Under the pieces are notes generated by a model. The model did no database searches and was not told where the DNA came from. It worked only from the letters and a program-made list of their open reading frames with translations. Source: Mycolicibacterium neoaurum (GTDB taxonomy: Bacteria; Actinomycetota; Actinomycetes; Mycobacteriales; Mycobacteriaceae). Taken from it: a DNA stretch of 64,000 nt. The DNA lies in assembly GCF_036946495.1 (NCBI RefSeq), contig NZ_JAQIIX010000001.1, positions 930,001 through 994,000 of the forward strand, written 5' to 3'. Both the position numbers and the translations under genes were made by a program. Numbering within the stretch: the first letter of the stretch is position 1; each line of letters starts with the position of its first letter. Positions 30,595-38,778 of this stretch are shown one piece after another.

Positions 30595-31586
30595 ACCAGC
30601 CCCAGATCGGTCAGTGTCGTCTCGACCCGACGATCCTGTTCGGCGAGGAACTCCTCGAATGCCGGACCGGTCAGGAACGCATCCGTCCATCCGTTCTTCA
30701 CCAGCGCTTCCTTCCATGCATCGGTTGCGTGCAGCTCTTCCAGAACCTTCACCATTGCGTCGCGGTCCTCATCCGAGATCCCCGGCGGGGCAAGGATTCC
30801 GCGCCAGTTGGTGAACGTCAGATCGATACCGGACTCCTGCAGCGTCGGAGCGTCGATACCCTCGACGCGCTCACTGCCGGATACCGCAAGAACCCGGACC
30901 TGGCCGGCTTCGATCTGGTCGACGTATTCGCCGAGACCCGAGGTGCCCGCCGCAATCTTGTTGCCCAGCAGGGCAGTCAGCAGATCGCCACCGCCGTCGT
31001 AGGAGATGAAGTTCACCTTGGTCGGGTCGACACCGACGGCCTTCGCGGTCTCCATCGGGAACAGGTGGTCGGGACCACCGGGGTTGGACCCACCACCGAC
31101 GGTGACCTTGGCCGGATCGGCCTTCCAGGCGTCGACGAAATCCTGCACGGTGCGGTACGGGGAATCGGCAGGGACCAGGATGCCCTCCTGCTCCTCGACG
31201 ACCTTCGCCAGCGCCGTGGCATCCGAGGCGCGGGCGGTGGATCCGTTGGTGAACACCGCACCGACCACTCCGAGGCCCATCATCATCATCAGATCGCCGT
31301 TGCCGCGTTCGTTCATCAGCCGTGCCATCGCGACGGTGCCACCGGCACCGATCACGTTGAACACCTCGACCCGGCCGGTGATCTTGTCGTCTTCCATGAT
31401 CTTGACCGCGGTACGCGCCGTCAGGTCGTAACCGCCACCGGGACTGTTCGGCACCATCATCCGCAACCGATGCAACCCGGACTCATCGCCGCGGGTGACC
31501 CCGCAGGCCGAGAGCACAAGCGCGGCGACCAGTGCGATGACCAACGAGACCGTGATCCGCCGGCCACCCGACTGCCCTACGTACAT
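30591..31586 (-). CDS. tctC: tripartite tricarboxylate transporter substrate-binding lipoprotein TctC
   Basis: Extracytoplasmic solute receptor of the transporter. ATG 31586 gives 331 residues with a lipoprotein signal peptide MYVGQSGGRRITVSLVIAL followed by LSAC, so the mature protein would be lipid-anchored at the cysteine near residue 28. A TTG at 31601 is an alternative start. The TctC/Bug signatures are present: MMVPNSPGGGYDLTAR, VFNVIGAGGTVAMARL and NPGGPDHLFPMETAKAVG. It is the first gene of tctC-tctB-tctA-usp and is divergent from the two-component genes. Confidence 0.93.
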   Translation of the reverse strand: MYVGQSGGRRITVSLVIALVAALVLSACGVTRGDESGLHRLRMMVPNSPGGGYDLTARTAVKIMEDDKITGRVEVFNVIGAGGTVAMARLMNERGNGDLMMMMGLGVVGAVFTNGSTARASDATALAKVVEEQEGILVPADSPYRTVQDFVDAWKADPAKVTVGGGSNPGGPDHLFPMETAKAVGVDPTKVNFISYDGGGDLLTALLGNKIAAGTSGLGEYVDQIEAGQVRVLAVSGSERVEGIDAPTLQESGIDLTFTNWRGILAPPGISDEDRDAMVKVLEELHATDAWKEALVKNGWTDAFLTGPAFEEFLAEQDRRVETTLTDLGLV

Positions 31587-31596
31587 ATCGACCCCA

Positions 31597-31646
31597 ATCA
31601 ATTGTGATGCTCAGCAATACTGGACCGTGCTGGTGACTCAGGTCAC
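31597..31646. promoter_or_regulatory. divergent tctC / sensor-kinase control region with two palindromes
   Basis: Two small inverted repeats lie in the gap: ATCA-ATTG-TGAT (31597-31608) and GTGAC-TCAG-GTCAC (31633-31646). They are candidate operators for the CitB-type response regulator. No clear -35/-10 pair was identified. Confidence 0.4.
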
Positions 31647-31650
31647 TCAT

Positions 31651-33333
31651 ATGAACGCAAAGGAAGTTGTGGTCATTAAGAACACGAGTTGGGGACGCAG
31701 CCTCGGTGGTCAGTTCCTGGCATTTCAACTTGTCGTCGTGGCTGTCGTCCTCGTCGCCGTGGCCGCGGTCTCGGTCGCGCAGTCGACCAGCGAGTTCCGC
31801 GAGGTGCGAGGTCAGCGAATGATCGCGGTGGCCGAGAACATGGCATCGACCCCGATCGTCCGCGAACGTTATGACGATCCGTTCGCCGCACGCATCCTGG
31901 CGCCGGAGGTGGACCGGGCGGTCGCCCTCTCCGGGGCCGACCTCGCCGAGATCCTCGGGCCGGACGGCACCGTGCGGGTGTCCTCGGACCCGTCGCGGAT
32001 CGGCGCACCCACCGACCTGGGACCAAGCCGCGCCGACGAGGGGCGCGCCTGGTTCGGCGACGAGAATGTCGGGGGCGCACACAGTCTGGTCGGGCAGGTG
32101 CCCATCCTGTCCACCGATGGCGAGGTGCTGGCCGTGGCATCGGTCAGCGAGGGGTACCCGTCGACATGGGAACTGCTCAGCGGTGCGGGCGAACGGTTGC
32201 TCATCTACCTGGGTCTGGGCGCAGCATTGGGCCTTGCCGCGTCCTGGCTGCTGTCCCGGCGGATCAAGCGGCACACCCGCGGGTTGGAGATCGCCGAGAT
32301 CGCCGGGCTGGCCGACCACCGGGAAGCCCTGCTGCACAGCATTCGTGAGGGGGTGGTGGCGGTCAACACCGACGGCATCATCACCGTCGTCAACGACAGC
32401 GCTCAACGACTGCTCGGTATCGGCCCCGACGCGGTCGGCAGGCGCGCTGACGAGGGGGGCCTGGAACCGGCGGTGGTGGAATTCCTGCTGTCCGGCTCCG
32501 GCGAACACGCCGACGAACATGACGTGGTGATCGCGACCGGCAGCCGCATCCTGGCTCTCAATCGCAGCACCGCCCTGAGCCAGGGGCGCAGCCTGGGTAC
32601 GGTCACCACCATGCGTGACAGCACCGAACTGGCTGCCCTGCAGGCGCAGTTGTCCTCACACCGCAGCGTCACCGACACCCTGCGGGCTCAGACCCACGAG
32701 TTCGCCAACCAACTCCACACCATTTCCGGCCTGGTCCAACTGGGCGAGTTCGATGCCGTGCACGATCTGGTCGGCACGCTGACCCGCCGCCGAGCCGAGA
32801 TCAACGACGCCGTGACACAGCGGGTTTCCGATCCCGCGGTGGCAGCCCTGCTGATCGCGAAGACGTCCTTGGCCGCCGAGAGCGGGGTGCTGCTGCACCT
32901 CGATCCCGCCAGCCGCCTCGGCGCGCTCACACCGGCATTGGCCACCGATGTCATCACGGTCCTCGGCAACCTGATCGACAATGCCGTCGAGGCGTCGGTG
33001 GGGTCGGATCCCGCCAGGGTCACCGTGCGGATCGAGGACCGCGATGGGCTGGTCATCAGCGTCAGCGATACCGGTCCCGGTGTGCCGCAGGCGCTTCGGG
33101 AAGAGATCTTCGCCCGCGGAGTCACCTCCAAGACCGCGGGCGGACCGGCCGAGCAGCGCGGTATCGGGCTGGCTTTGGTGCGACTGGTGACCGCCCAGCA
33201 CGGCGGGCACGCCGAGATCGGTGATGCCGAGGGTGGTGGCGCGTCGTTCGTGGTGCGCCTGCCGGCACAGGCAAGCGAAGCGACGGGGAAGAAGACACAG
33301 GCAAGCGAAGCGACGGGAGTGCCCGGTGCGTGA
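31651..33333 (+). CDS. CitA/DcuS-type sensor histidine kinase
   Basis: Membrane sensor for an external carboxylate, by analogy with CitA/DpiB. As drawn it has 560 residues: TM1 (about 23-45), an extracytoplasmic PDC/sCache domain (about 46-180), TM2 (about 185-205), a cytoplasmic PAS domain (about 225-330), a SpoOB/CitA-type dimerisation helix with phospho-acceptor THEFANQLHTISGL, and a HATPase domain (NLIDNAVEA, DTGPGVP, GIGLALV). The start is uncertain: ATG 31651 has no ribosome site, whereas GTG 31669 follows AAAGGAAG. The C-terminus ends in a duplicated QASEATG. The response regulator overlaps its last codons. Confidence 0.9.
   Translation: MNAKEVVVIKNTSWGRSLGGQFLAFQLVVVAVVLVAVAAVSVAQSTSEFREVRGQRMIAVAENMASTPIVRERYDDPFAARILAPEVDRAVALSGADLAEILGPDGTVRVSSDPSRIGAPTDLGPSRADEGRAWFGDENVGGAHSLVGQVPILSTDGEVLAVASVSEGYPSTWELLSGAGERLLIYLGLGAALGLAASWLLSRRIKRHTRGLEIAEIAGLADHREALLHSIREGVVAVNTDGIITVVNDSAQRLLGIGPDAVGRRADEGGLEPAVVEFLLSGSGEHADEHDVVIATGSRILALNRSTALSQGRSLGTVTTMRDSTELAALQAQLSSHRSVTDTLRAQTHEFANQLHTISGLVQLGEFDAVHDLVGTLTRRRAEINDAVTQRVSDPAVAALLIAKTSLAAESGVLLHLDPASRLGALTPALATDVITVLGNLIDNAVEASVGSDPARVTVRIEDRDGLVISVSDTGPGVPQALREEIFARGVTSKTAGGPAEQRGIGLALVRLVTAQHGGHAEIGDAEGGGASFVVRLPAQASEATGKKTQASEATGVPGA
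33266..33317 (+). repeat. duplicated 22-mer with 30-nt period at the kinase 3' end
   Basis: The same 22 bases (starting CACAGGCAAGCGAAGC) occur at 33266-33287 and 33296-33317, encoding QASEATG twice. The duplication lies outside the conserved HATPase domain. Confidence 0.85.
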
Positions 33334-33994
33334 CGTGCTGATCGTCGACGACGATTTCATGGTCGCCGATATCCACCGCCGGTTCGTCGAACGCATCGAC
33401 GGGTACCGCCCCGTCGCGGTGGCCAGCAGCGGTGCCGAGGCGCTGACGATGGCGGCCGAGCTGCACCCGGCGCTGATCCTGCTGGACGTCTACCTGCCGG
33501 ATATGACCGGGCTGGAGGTGTTGAGCCGGCTGCGGGCCGACGGTGATCACGTCGGGGTCATCATGATCACCGCCGCCAGGGAACTGGACACCGTGCGCGG
33601 CGCGCTCGATGGCGGCGCCGCCGACTATCTGATCAAACCCTTCGAGTTCGATCAGCTGCGCGCCAAGCTGATGGCCTTCGCGGCCCGTGCCGATGCACTG
33701 GCCGCCGACGGTGGCGTGGACCAGAACATGGTCGACGCACTGTTCGGCGGCACCGCTGCGGCGGAGGCGCCCGACGTGCTGCCGAAGGGTCTGGGCGCCG
33801 AGACCGGACGGCTGGTGCTCGACGCCGTGCGTGGTGCCGGCGAGGTGTCTGCTGCCGAGTGTGCCGACCTGGTCGGAATCTCCCGGGTGAGTGCACGGCG
33901 TTACCTGGAGCACTATTTGAGTACCGGTGTGGTGGAACTACGCCTGCAGTACGGGTCGGGACGGCCTGAGCGGCGCTACCGAATGACACGATGA
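33326..33994 (+). CDS. CitB/DctR-type response regulator
   Basis: A 222-residue response regulator. The receiver domain (about residues 3-118) shows VDDD near residue 8, the phospho-acceptor aspartate in LILLDVYLPDMTG (about 52), the conserved threonine in MITAA and the lysine in LIKPFEF. The C-terminal HTH (about 165-215; GEVSAAECADLVGISRVSARRYLEH) is of the CitB class. GTG 33326 has GGGAG (33315-33319) 6 nt upstream and overlaps the kinase stop by 8 bases. It probably activates the divergent tct operon, as in other CitAB-type pairs; the operator is not proven. Confidence 0.93.
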   Translation: MRDVLIVDDDFMVADIHRRFVERIDGYRPVAVASSGAEALTMAAELHPALILLDVYLPDMTGLEVLSRLRADGDHVGVIMITAARELDTVRGALDGGAADYLIKPFEFDQLRAKLMAFAARADALAADGGVDQNMVDALFGGTAAAEAPDVLPKGLGAETGRLVLDAVRGAGEVSAAECADLVGISRVSARRYLEHYLSTGVVELRLQYGSGRPERRYRMTR

Positions 33995-34010
33995 CGAGTA
34001 GATTCTCGGT

Positions 34011-34739
34011 GTGGCACCCACCGTCCTCTTCCTCTACAACGATCCCATCGCCACCGAGGCGATGCTGGGAAACGCCTTCGCCGACGCCGGATTCGATGTG
34101 TCGACCTTTACGGTCGTGCCCGCCGACCGGGCCGACTCCCCCGCGATCGATGTCACCTTCCCCGACCCGACCCACTATGACGTCATCGTTCCCCTCGGTG
34201 CGCGATGGCCGGTATACGACGACGCGCTCAAGTCCACCTGGGTCGGCGCGCAGACCGAGCTGGTGCGCACCGCGGCCGCGGCGGGGATCCCGACGCTGGG
34301 TGTCTGCTTCGGCGGGCAGTTGCTCGCCCAGGCCTTCGGCGGCACGGTCGAGCGCTCGGCATTACCCGAGATCGGTTGGTATGACGTCGATTCGGCTCGT
34401 CCCGAGCTGATCCCGCCCGGCCCATGGTTCGAGTGGCATTTCGACCGATTCACGTTACCGCCCGGCGCGGTCGAGATCGCCAGAACCGCAACGACATTGC
34501 AGGCGTTCGCGCTGGGACGCACCGTCGGGCTGCAGTTCCACCCCGAGCTGGACCCGCAGCTGCTGGAGGTCTGGCTCGACGATGACCGCGATGCCGGTGA
34601 GGCCGGACAGCTCGGCGTGAGTCATGACGAATTACGCGCGCGCACCAGGGATATGCACGAGGACGCGGCTCGACGCCTCCAACACCTGGTGAACGGGTTC
34701 CTGGCCTATACCGCGCGTCAGCCGTGCCCCAGTTCGTGA
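34011..34739 (+). CDS. class I glutamine amidotransferase-like protein
   Basis: A 242-residue protein with the class I GATase fold: nucleophile cysteine in GVCFGGQLLAQAFGG (about residue 102) and the His-Glu pair in LQFHPE (about 181). The oxyanion region and surrounding sequence resemble the GuaA-type stand-alone amidotransferase domains annotated widely in actinobacteria, with no attached synthase domain. Start is GTG 34011. The partner enzyme and substrate are unknown. It follows the response regulator on the same strand with a 16-base gap and ends inside the 3' end of the convergent epimerase gene. Confidence 0.85.
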   Translation: MAPTVLFLYNDPIATEAMLGNAFADAGFDVSTFTVVPADRADSPAIDVTFPDPTHYDVIVPLGARWPVYDDALKSTWVGAQTELVRTAAAAGIPTLGVCFGGQLLAQAFGGTVERSALPEIGWYDVDSARPELIPPGPWFEWHFDRFTLPPGAVEIARTATTLQAFALGRTVGLQFHPELDPQLLEVWLDDDRDAGEAGQLGVSHDELRARTRDMHEDAARRLQHLVNGFLAYTARQPCPSS

Positions 34740-36067
34740 GCCAGCGCGGCGTCCACGGTGGGCCGGCGGAACCGATGTCCACGTGCCTCCAGCTTGGCGG
34801 GCACCACCCGCTGATCGGCCTCGGCGAGTTCGCGGGCGCCCTGCGCGCCCAGTAGTAGCTTGGGTCCGAACGAGGGCACCGGCAGCAGGGTCGGCCGATG
34901 CAGAACCCGGCCGAGTGCAGCGGTGTATTCGTTGTTGCGCACCGGATCCGGTGCCACCGCGTTCACGGGGCCGCTGAGTTCTGCGTCGTACAGCGCGCGG
35001 TGGTAAATGTCGAGCAGGTCATCCAGCCCGATCCAAGCCAACCACTGCCTCCCGCTGCCCAGTCGCCCGCCCAGACCCGCCGCGAACAGCGGCCGCATCA
35101 GCCGCAGCGTGCCGCCGTTGGCCGATTGCACCACCCCGGTGCGCACGTTGACGACCCTGATGCCTGCGTCGGCGGCCGGTGCGGTCGCGGCCTCCCAGTC
35201 GGCCACCACATCGGCCAGGAAACCGTCACCGCGGGAAGCGTCCTCGGTCAACAGCGAGTCCCCGCGCTCATAACCGTAGAAACCGACGGCCGATGCGCTC
35301 ACCAGCGTTCGTGGTCCGTTCTCGGTCGCGGCGGCCAACTGGGCCAGCGCGCGGGTCGGGCCGATGCGGCTGTCCCGGATGGCGCGACGGTGCGCATCGG
35401 TGAAACGGCCGGCGATCGAGGCGCCCGCCAGGTGGATGACCGCGTCGACGCCGGCCAGCAGATCCGCCGCCGGCTGGTCCGGGTTCCACTGTCGTTCATC
35501 GGCATTGGCGGCAGCTCCGCGCACCAACCGGATGATGCGATGTCCACCGCTGCTCAGAAAGGCGCTCAACGCCGTACCGACCAGCCCGGAGGAACCCGTG
35601 ACGGCAATGGTCAGCGGTGTCAGCCCGGCCGCGGCGGCATCCCGGTGGGCGGCCAGATCCTCGGCCAGCTGGGTGTGCCGGTAGACGAACATGGGGCGCA
35701 GCGCGGCGGCGGGAACCACCGTCTCGACGTGATCGCAGACCCGGGTACCGGAGCCTTCTTCGACGAAATCGTGGGTGTGGCGCCACGTTCCGACGGCGCG
35801 TACCGGCCACGTGATCGGACCGTCGCTGGACAATACATCGACGAACCGGCGCGGCGGGTCGTAGTCGTCGGCCTGATGCTGAGCCACCCAGCGCAGCCCG
35901 CCGGGCAGACCCAATACGGCCTTGCCGTCGGCAAGCGACTCGGTCTCGGCGACAACGGTCATCGGTTGCCACGGCGGAACCAGCCGCCGCATCGCACCGG
36001 GGCGGGCGTGCCACGCGAAGACGTCGTCGATCCGATGCGGGACGACACTGTCGAACTCGATGCTCAC
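34718..36067 (-). CDS. SRPBCC domain fused to TIGR01777-type epimerase
   Basis: A 449-residue two-part protein. Residues 1-140 form an SRPBCC (START-like ligand-binding) domain (FDSVVPHRIDDVFAWHARPGAMRRL). Residues about 150-449 are the NAD-dependent epimerase family TIGR01777 with Rossmann motif VTGSSGLVGTAL, the central ISASAVGFYGYERGD-type segment (here VSASAVGFYGYERGD) and the C-terminal DUF1731 (ending RRPTVDAALAHELGHG). M. tuberculosis Rv2216 has only the epimerase part. Substrate is unknown. Its 3' end overlaps the amidotransferase gene by 22 bases in convergent orientation. Confidence 0.88.
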   Translation of the reverse strand: MSIEFDSVVPHRIDDVFAWHARPGAMRRLVPPWQPMTVVAETESLADGKAVLGLPGGLRWVAQHQADDYDPPRRFVDVLSSDGPITWPVRAVGTWRHTHDFVEEGSGTRVCDHVETVVPAAALRPMFVYRHTQLAEDLAAHRDAAAAGLTPLTIAVTGSSGLVGTALSAFLSSGGHRIIRLVRGAAANADERQWNPDQPAADLLAGVDAVIHLAGASIAGRFTDAHRRAIRDSRIGPTRALAQLAAATENGPRTLVSASAVGFYGYERGDSLLTEDASRGDGFLADVVADWEAATAPAADAGIRVVNVRTGVVQSANGGTLRLMRPLFAAGLGGRLGSGRQWLAWIGLDDLLDIYHRALYDAELSGPVNAVAPDPVRNNEYTAALGRVLHRPTLLPVPSFGPKLLLGAQGARELAEADQRVVPAKLEARGHRFRRPTVDAALAHELGHG

Positions 36068-36145
36068 AGGATGTGCCCGTCCGTTGACATCACGGGCGTG
36101 TGGGTACCCGGTGGGGATCGCGAGTAAACCCGCCGGCCCCGCCGG

Positions 36146-36583
36146 TCAGCCCTTGGAAGAAGCCTCCGGATCGGGCGAGATGTCGACCGCGCCGCCGGCG
36201 TCGTCGTCGGTATCCGTGTCCTTCTTCGAGTCGGTGTCGCCCGTCGCGTCGGTGTCGGTGACACCGGCGATCTCGGGATCGGACTCGGCCGCGGGATCGG
36301 ACTCTGGCTCGGTCACGGTGGCCTCGTCTTCCGGGTAATCCTCGACATGATCGGGCACCGGCTCGCCGGCCACGACGGTGTCCTGATCATCTGCGCCATC
36401 GGAGTGATCGGCGCCGTCATCGGTACCGCCGCGCCGCGCGCGCAACGCGTCGGCGATCAGCAGCAGCACACCGATGACGCTGGCGCCGATACACACCCAG
36501 GCGATCAGCTCGTTGCTCGTGACGACCGCGGCCACCAGGGCCGCGAGGCCGACAAGAGCCAGAACCAGCGCAATGATCAGCAT
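36146..36583 (-). CDS. small membrane protein with acidic tail (Rv2144c-like position)
   Basis: A 145-residue protein: two N-terminal membrane helices (about residues 2-24 and 28-47), a short basic ADALRARRGG stop-transfer segment, then about 90 residues very rich in Asp, Glu, Ser and Thr (e.g. TDTDATGDTDSKKDTDTDD). It lies 28 bases downstream of wag31 on the same strand, the place occupied by Rv2144c in M. tuberculosis. Function is unknown; a role with the division cluster is suggested only by position. Confidence 0.8.
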   Translation of the reverse strand: MLIIALVLALVGLAALVAAVVTSNELIAWVCIGASVIGVLLLIADALRARRGGTDDGADHSDGADDQDTVVAGEPVPDHVEDYPEDEATVTEPESDPAAESDPEIAGVTDTDATGDTDSKKDTDTDDDAGGAVDISPDPEASSKG

Positions 36584-36611
36584 CGACGAAGCCTAGTGGG
36601 TGCCGACCAGG

Positions 36612-37433
36612 TCAGTTCGCGCCGCGATTGAACTGGTTGAAACCGCCGCCCTCGTTGCCGGCCGCGGAATCGACCGGTGCGGCCGAACCACGCTGGCCGA
36701 GCTCTTCGAGCTGGGATTCCAGGTAGGTCTTGAGGCGGGTCCGGTACTCGCGTTCGAAGGTGCGCAGCTGCTCGAGGCGACCTTCCAGCACGGTGCGTTG
36801 CTGGTTGATGGTGCCCATGATCTCGGAGTGCTTGCGCTCGGCATCGGCCTGCAGGGCGTCGGCCTTCTCCTGAGCCTGGCGCAACTGCGTCTCGGAACGG
36901 TTCTGCGCATCGGACAGCAACGCGTCGGCCTTGGCGCGCGCGTCGGCGACCGTGGTCTCCGCGGTCTGGCGCGCCTCGCTGACCAGTGCGTCGGCCTGGG
37001 CCCGCGCATCGGCGAGCAACTTGTCCGACTCCGCCTTCGCAGTGCTCGTGAGGCGATCGGCGGTGTCCTGGGCCAGGCTGAGCACCTTGGCCGCGCGGAC
37101 GTGGTGGTCCTCCGACACCGGGGCGGCCTGCGCCACCGGCTGCGGTGCGGCGGGCGCCTCGTAGACCGGCTCGGGCTCGGGCTCGGGCTGCGGAGCCTGG
37201 TAGGGCGGCAGCGTCTGAGTGGCGGCCACGCCTCCGCCGGCGCGCGCGCCGGCCAGCTCGGAGTCGAGTTCGGAGACGCGCTGACGCAGGTCGGCGTTCT
37301 CCTCGATGAGCCTGGTCAGCTCGTTCTCGACCAGATCGAGGAAGGCGTCTACCTCGTCCTCGTTGTAACCACGTTTGCCGATGGGCGGCTTACTGAACGC
37401 GACGTTGTGAACGTCGGCTGGAGTGAGCGGCAT
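36612..37433 (-). CDS. wag31: Wag31 (DivIVA), polar growth scaffold
   Basis: Coiled-coil scaffold that binds negatively curved membrane at the poles and directs cell-wall synthesis; essential in mycobacteria and a known PknA/PknB substrate. ATG 37433 gives 273 residues starting MPLTPADVHNVAFSKPP, the canonical DivIVA lipid-binding domain (about 1-60, with KRGYNEDEVDAFLDLVE). A variable Pro-rich region (about 80-120) and a long C-terminal coiled coil (about 125-240) follow. A 10-residue upstream extension is possible but unlike the family. AGGGGGC precedes the ATG as ribosome site. Confidence 0.97.
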   Translation of the reverse strand: MPLTPADVHNVAFSKPPIGKRGYNEDEVDAFLDLVENELTRLIEENADLRQRVSELDSELAGARAGGGVAATQTLPPYQAPQPEPEPEPVYEAPAAPQPVAQAAPVSEDHHVRAAKVLSLAQDTADRLTSTAKAESDKLLADARAQADALVSEARQTAETTVADARAKADALLSDAQNRSETQLRQAQEKADALQADAERKHSEIMGTINQQRTVLEGRLEQLRTFEREYRTRLKTYLESQLEELGQRGSAAPVDSAAGNEGGGFNQFNRGAN

Positions 37434-37473
37434 TCTCTGCCCCCTTGAAGTCTGGACCGTCAACCGGTTTCAA

Positions 37474-37479
37474 AGTGTA
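37474..37479 (-). promoter_or_regulatory. putative -10 element of wag31
   Basis: TACACT on the minus strand fits TANNNT, 41-46 bases before the wag31 ATG, in the 167-base gap between yggT and wag31. No clear -35 was found; the rest of the gap shows nothing else recognisable. Confidence 0.3.
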
Positions 37480-37600
37480 AAGCGTCGGTAGAAGTAACTG
37501 GCGTCCATCCTGTCACAGCTGACCCGGCGGTTGCACAGGAGCCTCATAATTAAGAGCGAATTTCAATCTCCCACGCCGCAGCCGATGACCGCCGTACAGG

Positions 37601-37894
37601 TCAGGCGGTGCCGGCCGCCGCCCCGAAGGCCAGCTGCATCCCGATGAACGCGACCAGCAACAACACCATGATCGAGAGATCGAAGCGCACGGCTCCGATC
37701 GTCAGTTGCGGGATGAGCCGGCGCAGCAGTTTCACCGGTGGATCGGTCACGGTCAGGATGAGTTCCAGGATCACCACCGTCGCACCGCGCGGATGCCAAT
37801 CCCGGCTGAAGGACCGGATGAACTCCACCACGACCCGCGCGATCAGCAACAGCCAAAAGACGAACAGGGCGAAACCAAGGATTTGAAAGACCAT
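37601..37894 (-). CDS. yggT: YggT family membrane protein (Rv2146c-like)
   Basis: A 97-residue YggT protein with two membrane helices (about residues 3-24 and 68-90) and the family core WHPRGATVVILELILTVTDPPVKLLRRLIPQ (positions 37706-37798). ATG 37894 matches the usual start (MVFQILGFALF); a TTG at 37900 is also in frame. It sits between sepF and wag31 as in other actinobacteria. YggT proteins are linked to cell division and osmotic responses, but the biochemical role is not established. Confidence 0.92.
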   Translation of the reverse strand: MVFQILGFALFVFWLLLIARVVVEFIRSFSRDWHPRGATVVILELILTVTDPPVKLLRRLIPQLTIGAVRFDLSIMVLLLVAFIGMQLAFGAAAGTA

Positions 37895-38042
37895 CGACAA
37901 GGGAGCCGAACCTCACTACGGCGGATGAGCAGGGCAGGTAGAGCGACATTCGGGCAAAGAAGCGGACTCCATGCCCTCGACGTCAGCCTACCTGCCGCTG
38001 CGGCTGGGGTTCTGGCCCCCAGTGGCCGGGCCGGCGCCCGTC

Positions 38043-38714
38043 CTACTGGTAGGCGTAGAACCCCGCCTCGGCGATGCGCCGGCGTTCTTCGGCGCTGACG
38101 TCGATATCGGCCGGCGAGAGCAGGAAGACCTTCGTCGCCACCTTGTCGAAGGAACCGCGCAGCGCGAAGGCGAGGCCGGCGGCGAAGTCGACGAGCCGCT
38201 TGGCATCGGCGTTGTCCATCGACACCAGGTCCATGATCACCGGGGTGCCGTCCCGGAAGCGCTCACCGATGGTGCGGGCCTCGCTGTAATCCTTCGGACG
38301 CAGCGTGGTGATCTTGGCCAGCGGACTGCCTTCCTCGAAGAGCGCGGCCATCCGGCGCGGCTCCATGGCCAGGGCGCTCGCACCCCGGGTCGGTGCGGCG
38401 AACCGCGGTGCGGGACGGTCGAATTCGGGGCGCGGAGCCCGCAGACGGCCCTCGAAGCGCGGTGCGTCACCGTAACCGCCGCGGTAGACGCCCGGGATGT
38501 CGTCGTACTCGCGGGCCGGGACGCGGTCATCGAAGCCGCGGGCGTCACGCGGGTCGCGACCCTCCCGGCCGTAGCCGTCCTCGTCGAAACGATCCTCGGC
38601 GGCGCGACGCGGGTATCCGCCGCGGGCGGGGCGCTCGTCGTCGTAGTACTCGTCGTCATAATCATCCATCGGCGCCATACCGAAGTAGGCCTTGACCTTG
38701 TGCAGAGTGCTCAT
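38043..38714 (-). CDS. sepF: SepF, membrane anchor of FtsZ
   Basis: A 223-residue SepF. The N-terminal amphipathic membrane-binding helix is MSTLHKVKAYFGMAP, followed by a disordered Asp/Arg/Gly-rich linker (about residues 17-125). The conserved C-terminal SepF domain (about 130-215) includes EARTIGERFRDGTPVIMDL and LVDFAAGLAFALRGSFDKV. SepF tethers FtsZ to the membrane and is required for division in mycobacteria. It stands between yggS and yggT on the same strand, the normal actinobacterial order. Confidence 0.96.
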   Translation of the reverse strand: MSTLHKVKAYFGMAPMDDYDDEYYDDERPARGGYPRRAAEDRFDEDGYGREGRDPRDARGFDDRVPAREYDDIPGVYRGGYGDAPRFEGRLRAPRPEFDRPAPRFAAPTRGASALAMEPRRMAALFEEGSPLAKITTLRPKDYSEARTIGERFRDGTPVIMDLVSMDNADAKRLVDFAAGLAFALRGSFDKVATKVFLLSPADIDVSAEERRRIAEAGFYAYQ

Positions 38715-38778
38715 CGCCTGCCCCTTTAACGACTTGTGTCTGTGTTGTCTGTGATGAAGATGTGACTGGAGTGACTAC

